The notes: a model not told the origin generated them from the sequence alone. DNA of 64,000 nucleotides from Mesorhizobium sp. ZC-5 (GCF_025753855.1 NZ_JAOWPT010000003.1:496001-560000); one strand, 5' to 3'; counted from the first letter of the stretch, positions 41,701 through 50,837 are shown. Program-made: numbers and translations.

Positions 41701-42165
41701 GACGCGACGAACTTCTGGGTTGTCAATGAACCGAAGCTGGCGTCGATCGTTTCGACCGCGCCGCAGGGCGACAACCGCAGTCTCAACGAGGCGGTCAAGC
41801 GGGATATCGACACGTCACGCGTCCAGTTCGAGCGCGGCTTTGCCGTAATCGAGAAAGGCGATGGCTACCTCAATCTCGAACGTGGGGTTCTGCGCGGGCC
41901 GCTCATCGGGACGACCTTCCAGGGCGCCCTCTACGACACCTCCGGCAAGATGGCGATGACCGGCACCTTCATGCCGGCCTACGGCCTCAACCGCCTGTTC
42001 GGCGAGCTGCCTTTCGTCGGGATGATCCTCGGCAACGGTCGTGACCGCGGCCTCATCGGTGTGACGTACAAGCTTTCCGGCAACGCCAAGTCGCCGGACC
42101 TGCAGATCAATCCGCTTTCGGTGATCGCCCCCGGTATCTTCCGCTCGATCTTCGAGTACCGCTAG
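38731..42165 (+). CDS. AsmA/YhdP-like large envelope protein (DUF3971)
   Basis: A 1144-residue protein with a single N-terminal transmembrane segment (CVVGATAVGGLLLLIVCGILFVAITGL, about residues 50-76) and a long beta-rich periplasmic region. The C-terminal part (TGTFMPAYGLNRLFGELPFVGMILG, then INPLSVIAPGIFRSIFEYR) is diagnostic of the YhdP/AsmA family. These form long bridges thought to move phospholipids between inner and outer membranes. The start is uncertain: the first in-frame start is GTG 38731, and TTG 38743 is an alternative. Confidence 0.85.
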   Translation: MGTRLNQEVHKHEKIRFRREDITSLTKFPSAEGQDHLLGRRSIPSRVLRGCVVGATAVGGLLLLIVCGILFVAITGLGSGQLRQEAEVAIQRFAGVDVTASIGPANLSLDPSRFIALEVRDVKFATATDNKSMLDAGLVRFGVRFWPLMSGQVRLGSATVSDARIITGALPSRDGPNWKAALANDQGLIDPDRVVELLFGSLHRAFDTMELGSTRHIELENVEILLPEGGRMRSVLISSAELDQETNGELSITVDAAIDGRAVSVEGTASRDTVSRRISNVDLRITAPAVSDGNETQPAAQTQATGHRVGPVEASVTGAEGLGDEVSRLSAKIRLAQAVLDLDPRGEIAGDLDIAALLQKGSAKVEIERLHFATGRSRFNFHGAIGPAPKTEDGRGGGTYRYELVSDGSTLSPGDSPEPALEFVARISGNYDPLKMRLSADQLGIRTGPGELLGTASLEFAGGKAPGIFLAMTVPDMPVSHVKQLWPWFAAGGARNWVLNNLYGGRVVDSNFQYRVAVGRIGNGIPLNHDEVFGKFNVHDTRFDVTGRIPPVRDADGTIDFRGNDLDIALSSGSVFTASGRTVAASNGRLLIRNANRPPVIGDLDMDVEGDAAAIAELASYEPINAMRRVGLLPEEFTAGRVKGHVKADIPLQNGIDASKLGWLVSLNYQDLSVTKPFDGQLVTEADGTIVIDPAKAVIEAKAKLNGAPAEIALIEPLTESGPERERNIAIVLDDKARDAMIPGLGTMLSGPSKISFNSGTGDTQNIVADLTDARLSIPWAGWSKGPGVAAKVEFTIDKSGDTIDLSDFRLSGKSFAIEGDVKLAKGALSSARFDDVKLNRDDDVSLTIKRSGKGYAVDIKGNALDARSIVKQFTADVEEATGSTGAVPVSLDADIGTLIGFHGERLSNVKLDYSGVGSRVLGLTVSGTTKSGAAVSVKNATEGKQRSMAMQSADAGSILRFLDIYEHMEGGAIKLSLAGSTNGALKGQVDATNFWVVNEPKLASIVSTAPQGDNRSLNEAVKRDIDTSRVQFERGFAVIEKGDGYLNLERGVLRGPLIGTTFQGALYDTSGKMAMTGTFMPAYGLNRLFGELPFVGMILGNGRDRGLIGVTYKLSGNAKSPDLQINPLSVIAPGIFRSIFEYR

Positions 42166-42174
42166 GCCTGCGGC

Positions 42175-43428
42175 TCAGACCGGTCGGACGAGGATGTGCT
42201 TCTTCTTGCCGAGCGACAGTTTCACGACGCCCTCCGGCGTTACGTCAGTGAGTGTCACTAGCAGGCGTTCATCCGAGACCGGCGTGTCGTTGATACGCAC
42301 CGCCCCGCCCTGCACATGCCGCCGCGCTTCACCATTTGATGCAGCAAGACCGGCACGAACGAGTAACGTCAGAAGCCCAATTCCCGCGTCGAACTCTTCC
42401 TTGCCGACCTCGATGGTGGGCAAGCTGTCGGCCAGCGCGCCTTCCTCGAAGGTTTTGCGCGCGGTTTCGGCAGCTGCCTCTGCCGCATCGCGGCCATGCA
42501 GCATCGCGGTGATCTCGGTAGCGAGCATCTTCTTGGCGTCGTTGATCTCGGCACCGCCAAGCGCGGCGAGCCGGCCAACTTCGTCCATGGGCAACGCCGT
42601 ATAGAGCCTCAGGAAGCGCCCGACATCCGCGTCTTCCGTGTTGCGCCAGTATTGCCAGAAATCATACGGGCTCAGCATTTCTGGATCGAGCCAGATGGCG
42701 CCGGACGCGCTTTTGCCCATCTTCGCCCCCGATGATGTGGTGAGCAGCGGCGAGGTCAGCGCGTAAAGCTGCGGCGTTCCCATGCGGTGGCCAAGATCGA
42801 TGCCATTGACGATGTTGCCCCATTGGTCGGAGCCGCCCATTTGCAGCCGCACGCCATGACGTTTGCTCAGTTCGACAAAGTCGTAAGCCTGCAGGATCAT
42901 GTAGTTGAATTCGAGGAATGACAGTGACTGCTCGCGGTCGAGCCGCAATTTGACGGAATCGAAAGCCAGCATGCGATTGACCGAAAAATGCCGGCCGACA
43001 TCGCGAAGGAAATTGACGTAGTTGATCTCCATCAGCCAATCGGCGTTGTTCACCATGATGGCGTCGGTCGCTCCATCGCCAAATTTGAGAAATGGCGCGA
43101 AATTCTTTCGGATGCCGACGAGATTGTCTTCGATGTCGGCGGGCGTCAGCAATTTGCGCGCCTCGTCCTTGAAGGACGGGTCCCCGATCATCGAGGTGCC
43201 GCCGCCCATCAGCGCGACCGGCTTGTGGCCGGTCTGCTGCATCCAGTGCAGCATCATGATCTGGATCAGCGAGCCCGCGTGCAGGCTCTTGGCGGTGGCG
43301 TCGAAGCCGATATAGGCCGTCACGATTTCCTTGGCAAAAAGAGCATCCAGACCGGATTCATCGGAAATCTGGTGGATGAAACCGCGCTCTGAAAGGGTGC
43401 GCAGGAAATCGGACTTGAAGGCAGACAT
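42175..43428 (-). CDS. tyrS: Tyrosyl-tRNA synthetase
   Basis: A 417-residue class I synthetase. The HIGH-like motif is HAGSL (residues ~51-55). The tyrosine-binding region shows [12 protein letters not shown] and [11 protein letters not shown]. The KMSKS-like loop is KMGKSASG, and a C-terminal S4 RNA-binding domain follows ([20 protein letters not shown]). It charges tRNA(Tyr). It is divergent from anmK. Confidence 0.97.
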   Translation of the reverse strand: MSAFKSDFLRTLSERGFIHQISDESGLDALFAKEIVTAYIGFDATAKSLHAGSLIQIMMLHWMQQTGHKPVALMGGGTSMIGDPSFKDEARKLLTPADIEDNLVGIRKNFAPFLKFGDGATDAIMVNNADWLMEINYVNFLRDVGRHFSVNRMLAFDSVKLRLDREQSLSFLEFNYMILQAYDFVELSKRHGVRLQMGGSDQWGNIVNGIDLGHRMGTPQLYALTSPLLTTSSGAKMGKSASGAIWLDPEMLSPYDFWQYWRNTEDADVGRFLRLYTALPMDEVGRLAALGGAEINDAKKMLATEITAMLHGRDAAEAAAETARKTFEEGALADSLPTIEVGKEEFDAGIGLLTLLVRAGLAASNGEARRHVQGGAVRINDTPVSDERLLVTLTDVTPEGVVKLSLGKKKHILVRPV

Positions 43429-43533
43429 TTTTCAGTTCCCGGTGGGCTGGTGACGACTGCATCACCGCCATGGCAAGTGTGAAGGCGCGCCTTTAGCATC
43501 CGCCAACATGGAATCACAAGAACGGCAGGCAAA

Positions 43534-44676
43534 ATGACCACGATTTGCGCGATCGGACTGATGAGCGGCACGTCGATGGACGGCATCGACCTGGCGATGC
43601 TGCGCACGGATGGCGAGGATTTCATCGAGCGTGGCCCGTCCTTCTTCGTGCCTTATGACGCGGCCTTCCGGAGGCGGATCGAGGCCGGGCTCGAAACCGC
43701 CAAGGCGATCACCCGCCGCGATGAAAGGCCCGGCGATCTTGGCGCACTCGAACGAGATATCACCACCCGCCATGCCGAAGCCGTCGGGACTTTTCTTAGA
43801 GACGGTGCAGGAAGCTGGGGGAGTGCCGGCGTTGTCGGTTTTCATGGCCAGACGGTCCTGCATCGGCCGCAGCAGGCAGTAACCGTGCAACTGGGCGGTG
43901 GAGCGCTGCTTGCCGAGCTCACCGGCGTGCCCGTTGTCTATGACATGCGGGCCAACGACATGCTGCACGGCGGGCAGGGGGCGCCGCTGGTGCCTGCCTA
44001 TCACGCTGCGCTCGCCCGCTCGTTGCCGCCAGCCTATGCAGGAAAGCTTCCGGTCGTTTTCGTCAACATCGGCGGCATCTCGAACATTACATATGTGCCG
44101 AACGCGGGCGGTCCCATCGCCTTCGACAGCGGCCCCGGCAACGCCTTGATCGACCAATGGGTGTCGCGGGAAGGTGGCGTGCCTTACGATGCAGACGGCG
44201 CCATCGCCAGCGAGGGCGGAACAGTTCAGGCCATCGTCGAGCGTTATCTCGCCGCGCCGTTCTTCGAGAAATCCGGCCCGAAGTCTCTGGACCGCAACGA
44301 CTTCACCCTGGAAACCGCCGGTGCGATGGAATTGGCCGACGGCGCCCGCACGCTTGCCGCAGTTTCCGCCGCGGCGATCCTGAAGGCGGCCGAGCACATG
44401 CCCGAGCCGCCGAAGCTCTGGGTCGTCTGCGGCGGTGGCCGCAAGAACCCGCATATCGTCGGCGACCTTCGCGACGGGGCGGCAAAAGCCGGTGCGGAAG
44501 TCATCCTCGCCGAAGACGTCGGTTTCAACGGCGATTCCATGGAAGCTGAAGCCTGGGCTTATCTGGCGGTCCGCTCGATGAAGGGACTTCCGCTGACCTT
44601 CCCGACGACGACCGGTTGCCGCGAGGCGGTGACCGGCGGGGTGCTCGCTTTGCCTCGCGGTGCCTCTATCCTGTGA
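43534..44676 (+). CDS. anmK: Anhydro-N-acetylmuramic acid kinase
   Basis: A 380-residue sugar kinase of the ASKHA fold that converts anhydro-MurNAc to MurNAc-6-phosphate in peptidoglycan recycling. The N-terminal phosphate loop GLMSGTSMDGIDLAML, the sugar-binding FHGQTVLHRP, and NIGGISNIT / FDSGPGNALID motifs are present. The end VTGGVLALPRG is typical. No murQ lies beside it in this window. Its stop is followed by a perfect dyad. Confidence 0.95.
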   Translation: MTTICAIGLMSGTSMDGIDLAMLRTDGEDFIERGPSFFVPYDAAFRRRIEAGLETAKAITRRDERPGDLGALERDITTRHAEAVGTFLRDGAGSWGSAGVVGFHGQTVLHRPQQAVTVQLGGGALLAELTGVPVVYDMRANDMLHGGQGAPLVPAYHAALARSLPPAYAGKLPVVFVNIGGISNITYVPNAGGPIAFDSGPGNALIDQWVSREGGVPYDADGAIASEGGTVQAIVERYLAAPFFEKSGPKSLDRNDFTLETAGAMELADGARTLAAVSAAAILKAAEHMPEPPKLWVVCGGGRKNPHIVGDLRDGAAKAGAEVILAEDVGFNGDSMEAEAWAYLAVRSMKGLPLTFPTTTGCREAVTGGVLALPRGASIL

Positions 44677-44685
44677 GCTTCATCA

Positions 44686-44702
44686 AAGTTTCACCGAAAC
44701 TT
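44686..44702. promoter_or_regulatory. Perfect inverted repeat upstream of the phytase-like gene
   Basis: A 17-bp perfect dyad, AAGTTTC-ACC-GAAACTT, lies 10 bp after the anmK stop and 66 bp before the start of the next gene. There is no T-run, so an operator is more likely than a terminator. The regulator is unknown. Confidence 0.4.
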
Positions 44703-44767
44703 CAACTGACCGACACCTGGCGGCCCTAATCGGGATTGTCCGATCCCTCAAAACCGGTTGCCTCGTC

Positions 44768-46141
44768 ATGAGACGCTCCCTTCTTGCGGCTGCTGCCGTC
44801 ATCGCACTGACCACCACTTCCAGCTTTGCCGAAGACAAGGAATTTGCGGCCACGCTTGTGGGCCATGCGATCCTGCCCGCGAACACGATCATCAGGGCGC
44901 CCGAAAACGCGCCCGAACATCTTCAGACATCCGGCAAGTTTTCGACCGCGGACCGCCTTCGCGCCGGAGGCCTGGGCACTGTGCCCGGCAAGGATGGTGT
45001 CAGGCCCACCGGCCTTTCGCTGCCTTTCGACGGCCAGCCCGTACAGGGGTTTTCCGGCATCAAGTCGGTCGGTGACGGCGCCTTCTGGTCGCTTTCCGAC
45101 AATGGCTTCGGCAACAAGATGAACTCGACCGACGCGGCGTTGATGCTGCACCATATCAAGTTCGACTGGGATGCAGGCACGGTCGATCGCATGCAGACAT
45201 TGTTCCTGACCGACCCAAACAAGAAAGCGCCGTTTCCAATAGTGCTCGAAGGCAGCGAAACCCGCTTCCTCACCGGCGGCGATTTCGACGTGGAAGCCAT
45301 CCAGCCGGTTTCCGACGGCTTCTGGATTGGCGATGAATTCGGGCCCTATCTACTCAAGTTCGACCTGGAGGGCCGGTTGACCGATGTCGTCGACACCGTG
45401 GTCGATGGAAAGCCAGTGAAATCGCCGGATCATCCGACGCTTACCTTGCAGGCCAACCCATCGCTGCCGATGCCTTCCTTTAACGTCAAGCGTTCGGGCG
45501 GCTATGAGGGGCTTGCCCAGTCGAAGGACGGCACCAAGCTCTATGGCTTGCTTGAAGGTGCGTTGTTCAAGGAAGATGGCAGCATGGAGCGTTCTGCCGA
45601 ACAGAAGGACGGCGAACGTTCGCTCCGCATCATCGAGTTCGATGTGGCCAAGAAGGAATGGTCCGGCCGCAGCTGGCTTTATCCGCTGTCGCCCGAAGGC
45701 GGCGACGCAATTGGCGATTTCAACATGATCGATGCAACCACCGCACTGGTCATCGAGCGTGATCAAGGTGCCGGCACTGTCGACAAGGCATGCGCCGATG
45801 CGAAGAACCCGACGCCGGATTGCTTCGCCACGCCTGCGAAGTTCAAGCGCATCTACAAGATCGAAATGAACGATGCCAATGCCGGCCACGCGGCTCGCAA
45901 GATCGGCTACATCGACCTGATGAAGATCGCCGACCCGGACAACAAGAAGCGCCAGGGCGGCGGGGAAGGGTTCTACGATATGCCGTTCAACACGATCGAA
46001 AACGTCGATGTGGTGGACGCGACCCATATCGTCGTCGGCGACGACAACAACCTGCCGTTCTCGGCAGGCCGGGCGCTCGACAAGGCGGACGACAACGAGT
46101 TCGTGATGCTGGAAGTCGGCGAGTTCCTCCAGGCCAAATAG
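44768..46141 (+). CDS. Secreted phytase-esterase-like protein
   Basis: A 457-residue exported protein with signal peptide (RRSLLAAAAVIALTTTSSFA, cleavage near residue 21). A beta-propeller-like body follows, matching the family named 'esterase-like activity of phytase' (GVQGFSGI-like PVQGFSGIKSVGDGAFWSLSDNGFGNK; DVEAIQPVSDGFWIGDEFGPYLLKFD; SKDGTKLYGLLEGALF). Activity is predicted only at family level. ATG 44768 starts the signal peptide; the open frame extends upstream into the anmK end. A strong hairpin terminator follows. Confidence 0.85.
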   Translation: MRRSLLAAAAVIALTTTSSFAEDKEFAATLVGHAILPANTIIRAPENAPEHLQTSGKFSTADRLRAGGLGTVPGKDGVRPTGLSLPFDGQPVQGFSGIKSVGDGAFWSLSDNGFGNKMNSTDAALMLHHIKFDWDAGTVDRMQTLFLTDPNKKAPFPIVLEGSETRFLTGGDFDVEAIQPVSDGFWIGDEFGPYLLKFDLEGRLTDVVDTVVDGKPVKSPDHPTLTLQANPSLPMPSFNVKRSGGYEGLAQSKDGTKLYGLLEGALFKEDGSMERSAEQKDGERSLRIIEFDVAKKEWSGRSWLYPLSPEGGDAIGDFNMIDATTALVIERDQGAGTVDKACADAKNPTPDCFATPAKFKRIYKIEMNDANAGHAARKIGYIDLMKIADPDNKKRQGGGEGFYDMPFNTIENVDVVDATHIVVGDDNNLPFSAGRALDKADDNEFVMLEVGEFLQAK

Positions 46142-46182
46142 CCGGAAGCTTCTTTCCGCCGCTTGAATTCGCACGCAACAAG

Positions 46183-46215
46183 AACGGGCTCCGATCATCG
46201 ATCGGGGCCCGTTTT
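46183..46215 (+). terminator. Rho-independent terminator of the phytase-like gene
   Basis: A 14-bp near-perfect stem (AACGGGC-TCCGATC paired with GATCGGG-GCCCGTT) with a 3-nt ATC loop ends in TTTT. It lies 42 bp after the stop codon and may also serve the convergent gene. Confidence 0.85.
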
Positions 46216-46236
46216 GTTGACTCTCATGCAATCCGG

Positions 46237-46890
46237 TTAGCCGTCGGTCACATTACCAAACTGTCGCACGAGATGCGCCATCTCGGCTGCGGGTGTGTCG
46301 CCACCTGCTTGGAGCCCGTTTGCGACGCCGACACGGTCCGCGATTGGACGGTTCTGGCTGACCTTCCATTTTCCGGAAATCTCGATGATCTCAATCTCCA
46401 GGCCGATGATGCCCTTGATCTGTGCCTCGATGAACGGTGCCGGCGCATCGGTCACTTGCCATGGCTCGGCCCGCGGCGCCTCATGCGTCGCGGTCAATTC
46501 AGTGATTTGCCCGGCAAGCCATTCCTTGTCGTCGACGATCCTGGCGCGGCCGCGCACCTGCACAACCGCATAGTTCCAGGTGGGCACAACTTTACCGGTT
46601 TCGCGCTTGGTCTGATACCACGACGGCGTGACGTAACTTTCGGCACCCTGGAAGACCACCAGCACGGGTATTTCCGTGTTTTCCGAGATCGTCCGCCACT
46701 GCGGATTAGCCTTGGCGAGATGCGCACGCAGCCGGCCATGCGGCCCTGCGTCGGCATCGAGCAGGAACGGCAGCGGGTTGGCGATCGGACCATCCGTCCC
46801 GTTCGAAACCAGCAACCCGAGCGGGTGGGCGCGGATCAGTGCGTGCAACACATCCAGCCGGGTCTCGACGAAATGCGGAGGCTGGTACAT
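46237..46890 (-). CDS. FMN-binding PaiB-like protein
   Basis: A 217-residue protein of the PaiB/FMN-binding split-barrel family. MYQPPHFVETRLDVLHALIRAHPLGLLVSNGTDG opens the flavin fold, and VPTWNYAVVQVRGRARIVDD and the C-terminal KWKVSQNRP loop are family hallmarks. PaiB in Bacillus is called a transcriptional regulator, but a flavin-dependent oxidase or redox role is equally likely. It is followed upstream by the alpha/beta hydrolase gene on the same strand (24 bp gap). Confidence 0.85.
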   Translation of the reverse strand: MYQPPHFVETRLDVLHALIRAHPLGLLVSNGTDGPIANPLPFLLDADAGPHGRLRAHLAKANPQWRTISENTEIPVLVVFQGAESYVTPSWYQTKRETGKVVPTWNYAVVQVRGRARIVDDKEWLAGQITELTATHEAPRAEPWQVTDAPAPFIEAQIKGIIGLEIEIIEISGKWKVSQNRPIADRVGVANGLQAGGDTPAAEMAHLVRQFGNVTDG

Positions 46891-46914
46891 CGCTGACGGG
46901 TTCCTGTTACGATT

Positions 46915-47589
46915 TTATCTCAGTCGCTTCGGTCGTGGGTCCGACAACTCGCCGGCCAGCCTGCGGTCGAGATAATCCGAGCATTCCTCGATCAGCAGTT
47001 CCGAATCGTTGGCAAAGAAATGGTTGGCGCCAGGCAGGGTCTTCTGGGTGATCGTGATGCCCTTCTGCGTGTGCAGCTTATCGACCAATCCCTGCACATC
47101 CTTCGGTGGCGCCACCTTGTCGGCGTCGCCATGGATGATCAGGCCCGATGACGGGCAGGGGGCAAGGAACGAGAAGTCATAGGTGTTGGGCTGCGGCGCG
47201 ATCGAAATGAAACCTTCGATCTCGGGGCGGCGCATCAGAAGCTGCATGCCGATCCAGGCGCCGAACGAGTAGCCGGCAACCCAGCAGCTCTTGGAATCCG
47301 GGTGCAGCGACTGGATCCAGTCGAGCGCGGCGGCAGCGTCCGACAGTTCTCCGGTTCCATGGTCGAATTCGCCCTGGCTGCGGCCGATCGAGCGAAAGTT
47401 GAAACGCAACGTCGTAAAATTGCGCTTCTGAAACATATAGAACAGGTCGTAGACGATCTTGTTGTTCATCGTCCCGCCGAACTGGGGGTGCGGATGAAGC
47501 ACGATGGCGATCGGTGCGTTCTTTTCCTTGGAGGGCTGGTAACGGCCCTCAAGACGACCGGCTGGACCGGCAAAAATGACCTCTGGCAT
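46915..47589 (-). CDS. Alpha/beta hydrolase
   Basis: A 224-residue protein of the alpha/beta hydrolase fold. The nucleophile elbow is GYSFG (serine near residue 108). HPHPQFGGTMNN forms the oxyanion region, and the catalytic D/H appear in HGDADKVAPP and GANHFF. This HPHPQFGG-type family is common in rhizobia and is annotated only as a hydrolase. It is divergent from the suf operon. Confidence 0.85.
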   Translation of the reverse strand: MPEVIFAGPAGRLEGRYQPSKEKNAPIAIVLHPHPQFGGTMNNKIVYDLFYMFQKRNFTTLRFNFRSIGRSQGEFDHGTGELSDAAAALDWIQSLHPDSKSCWVAGYSFGAWIGMQLLMRRPEIEGFISIAPQPNTYDFSFLAPCPSSGLIIHGDADKVAPPKDVQGLVDKLHTQKGITITQKTLPGANHFFANDSELLIEECSDYLDRRLAGELSDPRPKRLR

Positions 47590-47682
47590 GAAATACTCCG
47601 GTTGCTATGAAGCTCGATATCGCCAGTGTCGGAAATCGTCTCCCCGGCCTTGACGCGCCGCAGTCGGCTCCATAGAAGCTAC

Positions 47683-47699
47683 TTTAGAATTGTTCAAAA
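47683..47699 (+). promoter_or_regulatory. Candidate Irr-binding iron control element (ICE box)
   Basis: TTTAGAA-TTG-TTCAAAA closely matches the alphaproteobacterial ICE dyad (TTTAGAA-N3-TTCTAAA), with one mismatch in the right arm. It lies about 90-120 bp upstream of the first suf gene. In rhizobia, Irr and RirA control suf genes, so the position makes sense. Confidence 0.6.
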
Positions 47700-47749
47700 C
47701 TGAGTGGTTTGACCACCCTTTTGATGAAGCGGGTAAATAGGACGGCTGA

Positions 47750-47765
47750 CCTTGTAATTTCAAGG
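47750..47765. promoter_or_regulatory. Perfect inverted repeat at the suf operon promoter
   Basis: CCTTG-TAATTT-CAAGG is a perfect dyad located 23-54 bp before the candidate starts of sufS2. It is preceded by TGA; the longer stretch resembles an iron-responsive TGA-N9-TCA box except for one extra base of spacing. It could bind RirA or another Rrf2-type regulator. Confidence 0.45.
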
Positions 47766-47818
47766 AAATAACGCCAGATCGCTCGCAAATGAGAACTGAC
47801 AGGGCAAATCGCGAAGAA

Positions 47819-48982
47819 ATGGCCGGGCGTCGCGCCTATCTTGACTACAATGCAAGCGCTCCATTGTTGCCGGTGGCGCGTACGGCGATGCTTGCCGCGC
47901 TCGATGCCGACGCCAATCCCTCTTCGGTGCATAGCGAAGGCCGTTCTGCCCGTCGACTGATCGAGGAAGCGCGCCGCAGCGTCGCCGCACTCGTCAACGC
48001 CAAGCCCGAGCATGTGGTCTTTACCTCGGGCGCCACCGAAGCGGCATCGATGCTGCTGACGCCGGATTGGCAGATGGGTCGTAGCGCGGTTCGCATGGGG
48101 CGGCTCTACGTTTCGGCAGCTGACCATCCCTGTGTCCTGGGCGGAGGACGTTTCCGGCCCGAGCAGGTCGAAGCGATCGGCGTTGACCGACATGGCGTGG
48201 TTGACCTCGCCGCGCTGCGTGACTCCCTGCAGCGTCATGAGGGCGGCGAAGGTTTGCCGCTGGTCGCGGTCCACTTCGCCAACAACGAGACCGGCGTCAT
48301 TCAGCCGGTGCGCGAGATCGGCGCCTTAGTCAAGGCAGCGGGCGGTGTACTGGTGCTTGACGCAGTTCAGGCCGCAGGGCGCATTCCGCTCGATATTGCA
48401 GAAGGTTACGCCGACTTTCTGATCGTTTCCTCGCACAAGATCGGCGGGCCAAAGGGTGCCGGCGCCATCATTGGCGCGGCCGACCTCCTGATGCCGAAGC
48501 CGCTGGTCAACGGCGGCGGTCAGGAAAAGGGCCATCGTGCCGGTACCGAAAACCTTGCTGCCATTGCCGGTTTTGGTGCCGCCGCGCGCGAGGCATCAAC
48601 AGCGCTGGCCGATATGGATGCGGTGCGCCGTATGCGTGACGGGATTGAAGAAATGATCCTTGCCCGCACGCCGGATGCGGAAATCTTCGGCGTTGGCGCC
48701 GAGCGTCTCCCGAACACGACCTTTTTCGGTATCCCTGGTCTGAAGGCCGAGACGATGCAGATTGCCTTCGATCTCGCGGGCATTGCCCTTTCGGCGGGAT
48801 CTGCCTGCTCGTCGGGCAAGGTCGGGCCCAGCCATGTCTTGAAGGCGATGGGGCGTGGCGACAATGAAGGCGCGCTGCGGGTTTCGATCGGCCGTGCCAC
48901 GACGAATGAAGATGTCGCGCTTTTTGCTGCGGCGCTTGCCTCGATCATGGAGCGGCGTGCCGGAAAGTCGCAGGCCGCCTGA
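47819..48982 (+). CDS. sufS2: Cysteine desulfurase (NifS/IscS-like, first of two in the operon)
   Basis: A 387-residue PLP enzyme delivering cysteine sulfur. The fold starts AYLDYNASAPLLP. The PLP lysine is in SSHKIGGPKGAGA, and the active cysteine loop is SAGSACSSGKVGPSHVL, the IscS/NifS (group I) form. ATG 47819 begins just before the conserved YLDYN; ATG 47789 is a possible earlier start. It heads the suf operon, matching the rhizobial order sufS2-B-C-D-S1-X-A. Confidence 0.9.
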   Translation: MAGRRAYLDYNASAPLLPVARTAMLAALDADANPSSVHSEGRSARRLIEEARRSVAALVNAKPEHVVFTSGATEAASMLLTPDWQMGRSAVRMGRLYVSAADHPCVLGGGRFRPEQVEAIGVDRHGVVDLAALRDSLQRHEGGEGLPLVAVHFANNETGVIQPVREIGALVKAAGGVLVLDAVQAAGRIPLDIAEGYADFLIVSSHKIGGPKGAGAIIGAADLLMPKPLVNGGGQEKGHRAGTENLAAIAGFGAAAREASTALADMDAVRRMRDGIEEMILARTPDAEIFGVGAERLPNTTFFGIPGLKAETMQIAFDLAGIALSAGSACSSGKVGPSHVLKAMGRGDNEGALRVSIGRATTNEDVALFAAALASIMERRAGKSQAA

Positions 48983-49144
48983 TTGGCCGGAGAGTTTGGG
49001 CCGAAAGGCTCGTGGAGCAGTGTGTTTTACCAGTCTGACCGGTGAATTCCGGAGCGAAGCACACTATATGGAACTTACGCCGCACCGCGGTGCCATAGTT
49101 CGAAAACTGCCGGGCCTTGAACCCGGCGTGGATGGAGAGCGCTG

Positions 49145-50662
49145 ATGCCTGCTGTGCAGGAGACGATCGAACAGGTCCGCAAGATCGATGTGGACCAGTA
49201 TAAATACGGTTTTGAGACGATCATCGAGATGGACAAGGCCCCCAAGGGTCTGTCCGAAGACACCATCCGTTTCATCTCGGCCAAGAAGAACGAGCCCGAA
49301 TGGATGCTCGAATGGCGGCTGGGCGCCTTCCGCCGCTGGCTGACGCTCGAGGAGCCGACCTGGGCGCGCGTCGACTATCCGAAGATCGATTTCCAGGACA
49401 TTCATTACTACGCAGCGCCGAAAAACCAGTCCGGCCCGCGATCCCTCGATGAGGTCGATCCGGAGCTGCTGAGGGTCTACGAAAAGCTCGGCATCCCGCT
49501 CAAGGAGCAGGAGATCCTCGCCGGTGTTCAAAAGCAGCCGGCCGACGAACTCGATGAAGCCAACGACAACGTCTACAAGTCCGGCCGCGTCGCGGTCGAC
49601 GCGGTTTTCGACAGCGTCTCGGTCGTCACCACGTTCAAGAAGGAGCTGGCGCAGGCCGGCGTCATCTTCTGTTCGATCTCGGAAGCAATTCGCGAGCATC
49701 CGGAACTGGTGAAGAAGTATCTCGGCTCCGTGGTGCCGACGACCGACAATTTTTACGCGACGCTGAATTCCGCCGTGTTCACCGACGGATCGTTCGTGTT
49801 CGTGCCGAAGGGCGTGCGTTGCCCGATGGAATTGTCGACCTATTTCCGCATCAACGAGAAGAACACCGGCCAGTTCGAACGCACATTGATCATCGCTGAA
49901 GAGGGTGCCTACGTCTCTTACCTGGAAGGCTGTACGGCGCCGCAGCGCGACGAGAACCAGCTTCATGCGGCCGTTGTCGAACTGATCGCGCTCGATGATG
50001 CCGAGATCAAATATTCGACGGTGCAGAACTGGTATCCCGGCGACGCGCAGGGCAAGGGCGGCATCTACAATTTCGTGACCAAGCGTGGCGATTGCCGTGG
50101 CGACCGTTCGAAGATTTCATGGACGCAGGTCGAGACCGGTTCGGCGATCACCTGGAAATACCCGTCCTGCATCCTGCGCGGCGACGACAGCCAAGGCGAG
50201 TTCTATTCGATCGCCGTGTCGAACGGCTACCAGCAGGTCGACAGCGGCACCAAGATGATCCATCTCGGCAAGAACACGAAGAGCCGCATCATCTCCAAAG
50301 GCATCGCCGCCGGCTTCAGCCAAAATACCTATCGCGGCCAGGTCTCGGCGCACCGCAAGGCGACGAATGCCCGCAACTTCACCAATTGCGACTCGCTTTT
50401 GATCGGCAACAATTGCGGCGCTCACACCGTGCCCTACATCGAGGCGAAGAATTCTTCCGCACAGTTCGAGCACGAGGCGACGACGTCGAAGATTTCCGAC
50501 GACCAGAAGTTTTACGTCATGCAGCGCGGTATCCCCGAGGAAGAGGCGATCGCGCTGATCGTCAACGGCTTCGTCAAGGAAGTCATCCAGGAACTGCCGA
50601 TGGAATTCGCCGTCGAGGCGCAGAAGCTGATCGGTATCAGCCTCGAGGGGAGCGTGGGGTGA
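49145..50662 (+). CDS. sufB: Fe-S cluster assembly scaffold subunit SufB
   Basis: A 505-residue beta-helix protein of the SufBC2D scaffold. The core SufB features are present: [15 protein letters not shown], a cysteine in [31 protein letters not shown], and the C-terminal [27 protein letters not shown]. It is separated from sufS2 by 162 bp, which holds no convincing gene. Its stop codon overlaps the GTG of a small membrane protein. Confidence 0.97.
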   Translation: MPAVQETIEQVRKIDVDQYKYGFETIIEMDKAPKGLSEDTIRFISAKKNEPEWMLEWRLGAFRRWLTLEEPTWARVDYPKIDFQDIHYYAAPKNQSGPRSLDEVDPELLRVYEKLGIPLKEQEILAGVQKQPADELDEANDNVYKSGRVAVDAVFDSVSVVTTFKKELAQAGVIFCSISEAIREHPELVKKYLGSVVPTTDNFYATLNSAVFTDGSFVFVPKGVRCPMELSTYFRINEKNTGQFERTLIIAEEGAYVSYLEGCTAPQRDENQLHAAVVELIALDDAEIKYSTVQNWYPGDAQGKGGIYNFVTKRGDCRGDRSKISWTQVETGSAITWKYPSCILRGDDSQGEFYSIAVSNGYQQVDSGTKMIHLGKNTKSRIISKGIAAGFSQNTYRGQVSAHRKATNARNFTNCDSLLIGNNCGAHTVPYIEAKNSSAQFEHEATTSKISDDQKFYVMQRGIPEEEAIALIVNGFVKEVIQELPMEFAVEAQKLIGISLEGSVG

Positions 50663-50823
50663 GCAATAAGGCAAAGGCAACGCTTGCAATTGCCTGGGTC
50701 CTTTACCTGCTCATTTGCCTGGTGCTGTTTGGATTCGGAGTAAGCATCGCAACTCCGATGATGGCTTTGGGCGTGATCCCGCCACTTCTCTTTTTCGGCC
50801 TGATGGCCGTGACCGGACGCTAA
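50659..50823 (+). CDS. 54-residue membrane protein between sufB and sufC
   Basis: A 54-codon ORF starting at GTG 50659, which overlaps the sufB stop by 4 bp (GTGA) and is preceded by GAGGGGAG. It has two hydrophobic helices ([40 protein letters not shown]) separated by SIAT. No family is known to me. Translational coupling to sufB and the 14-bp gap to sufC indicate it is made together with the Suf scaffold. Confidence 0.7.
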   Translation: MSNKAKATLAIAWVLYLLICLVLFGFGVSIATPMMALGVIPPLLFFGLMAVTGR

Positions 50824-50837
50824 AAGGAATAAGACGA

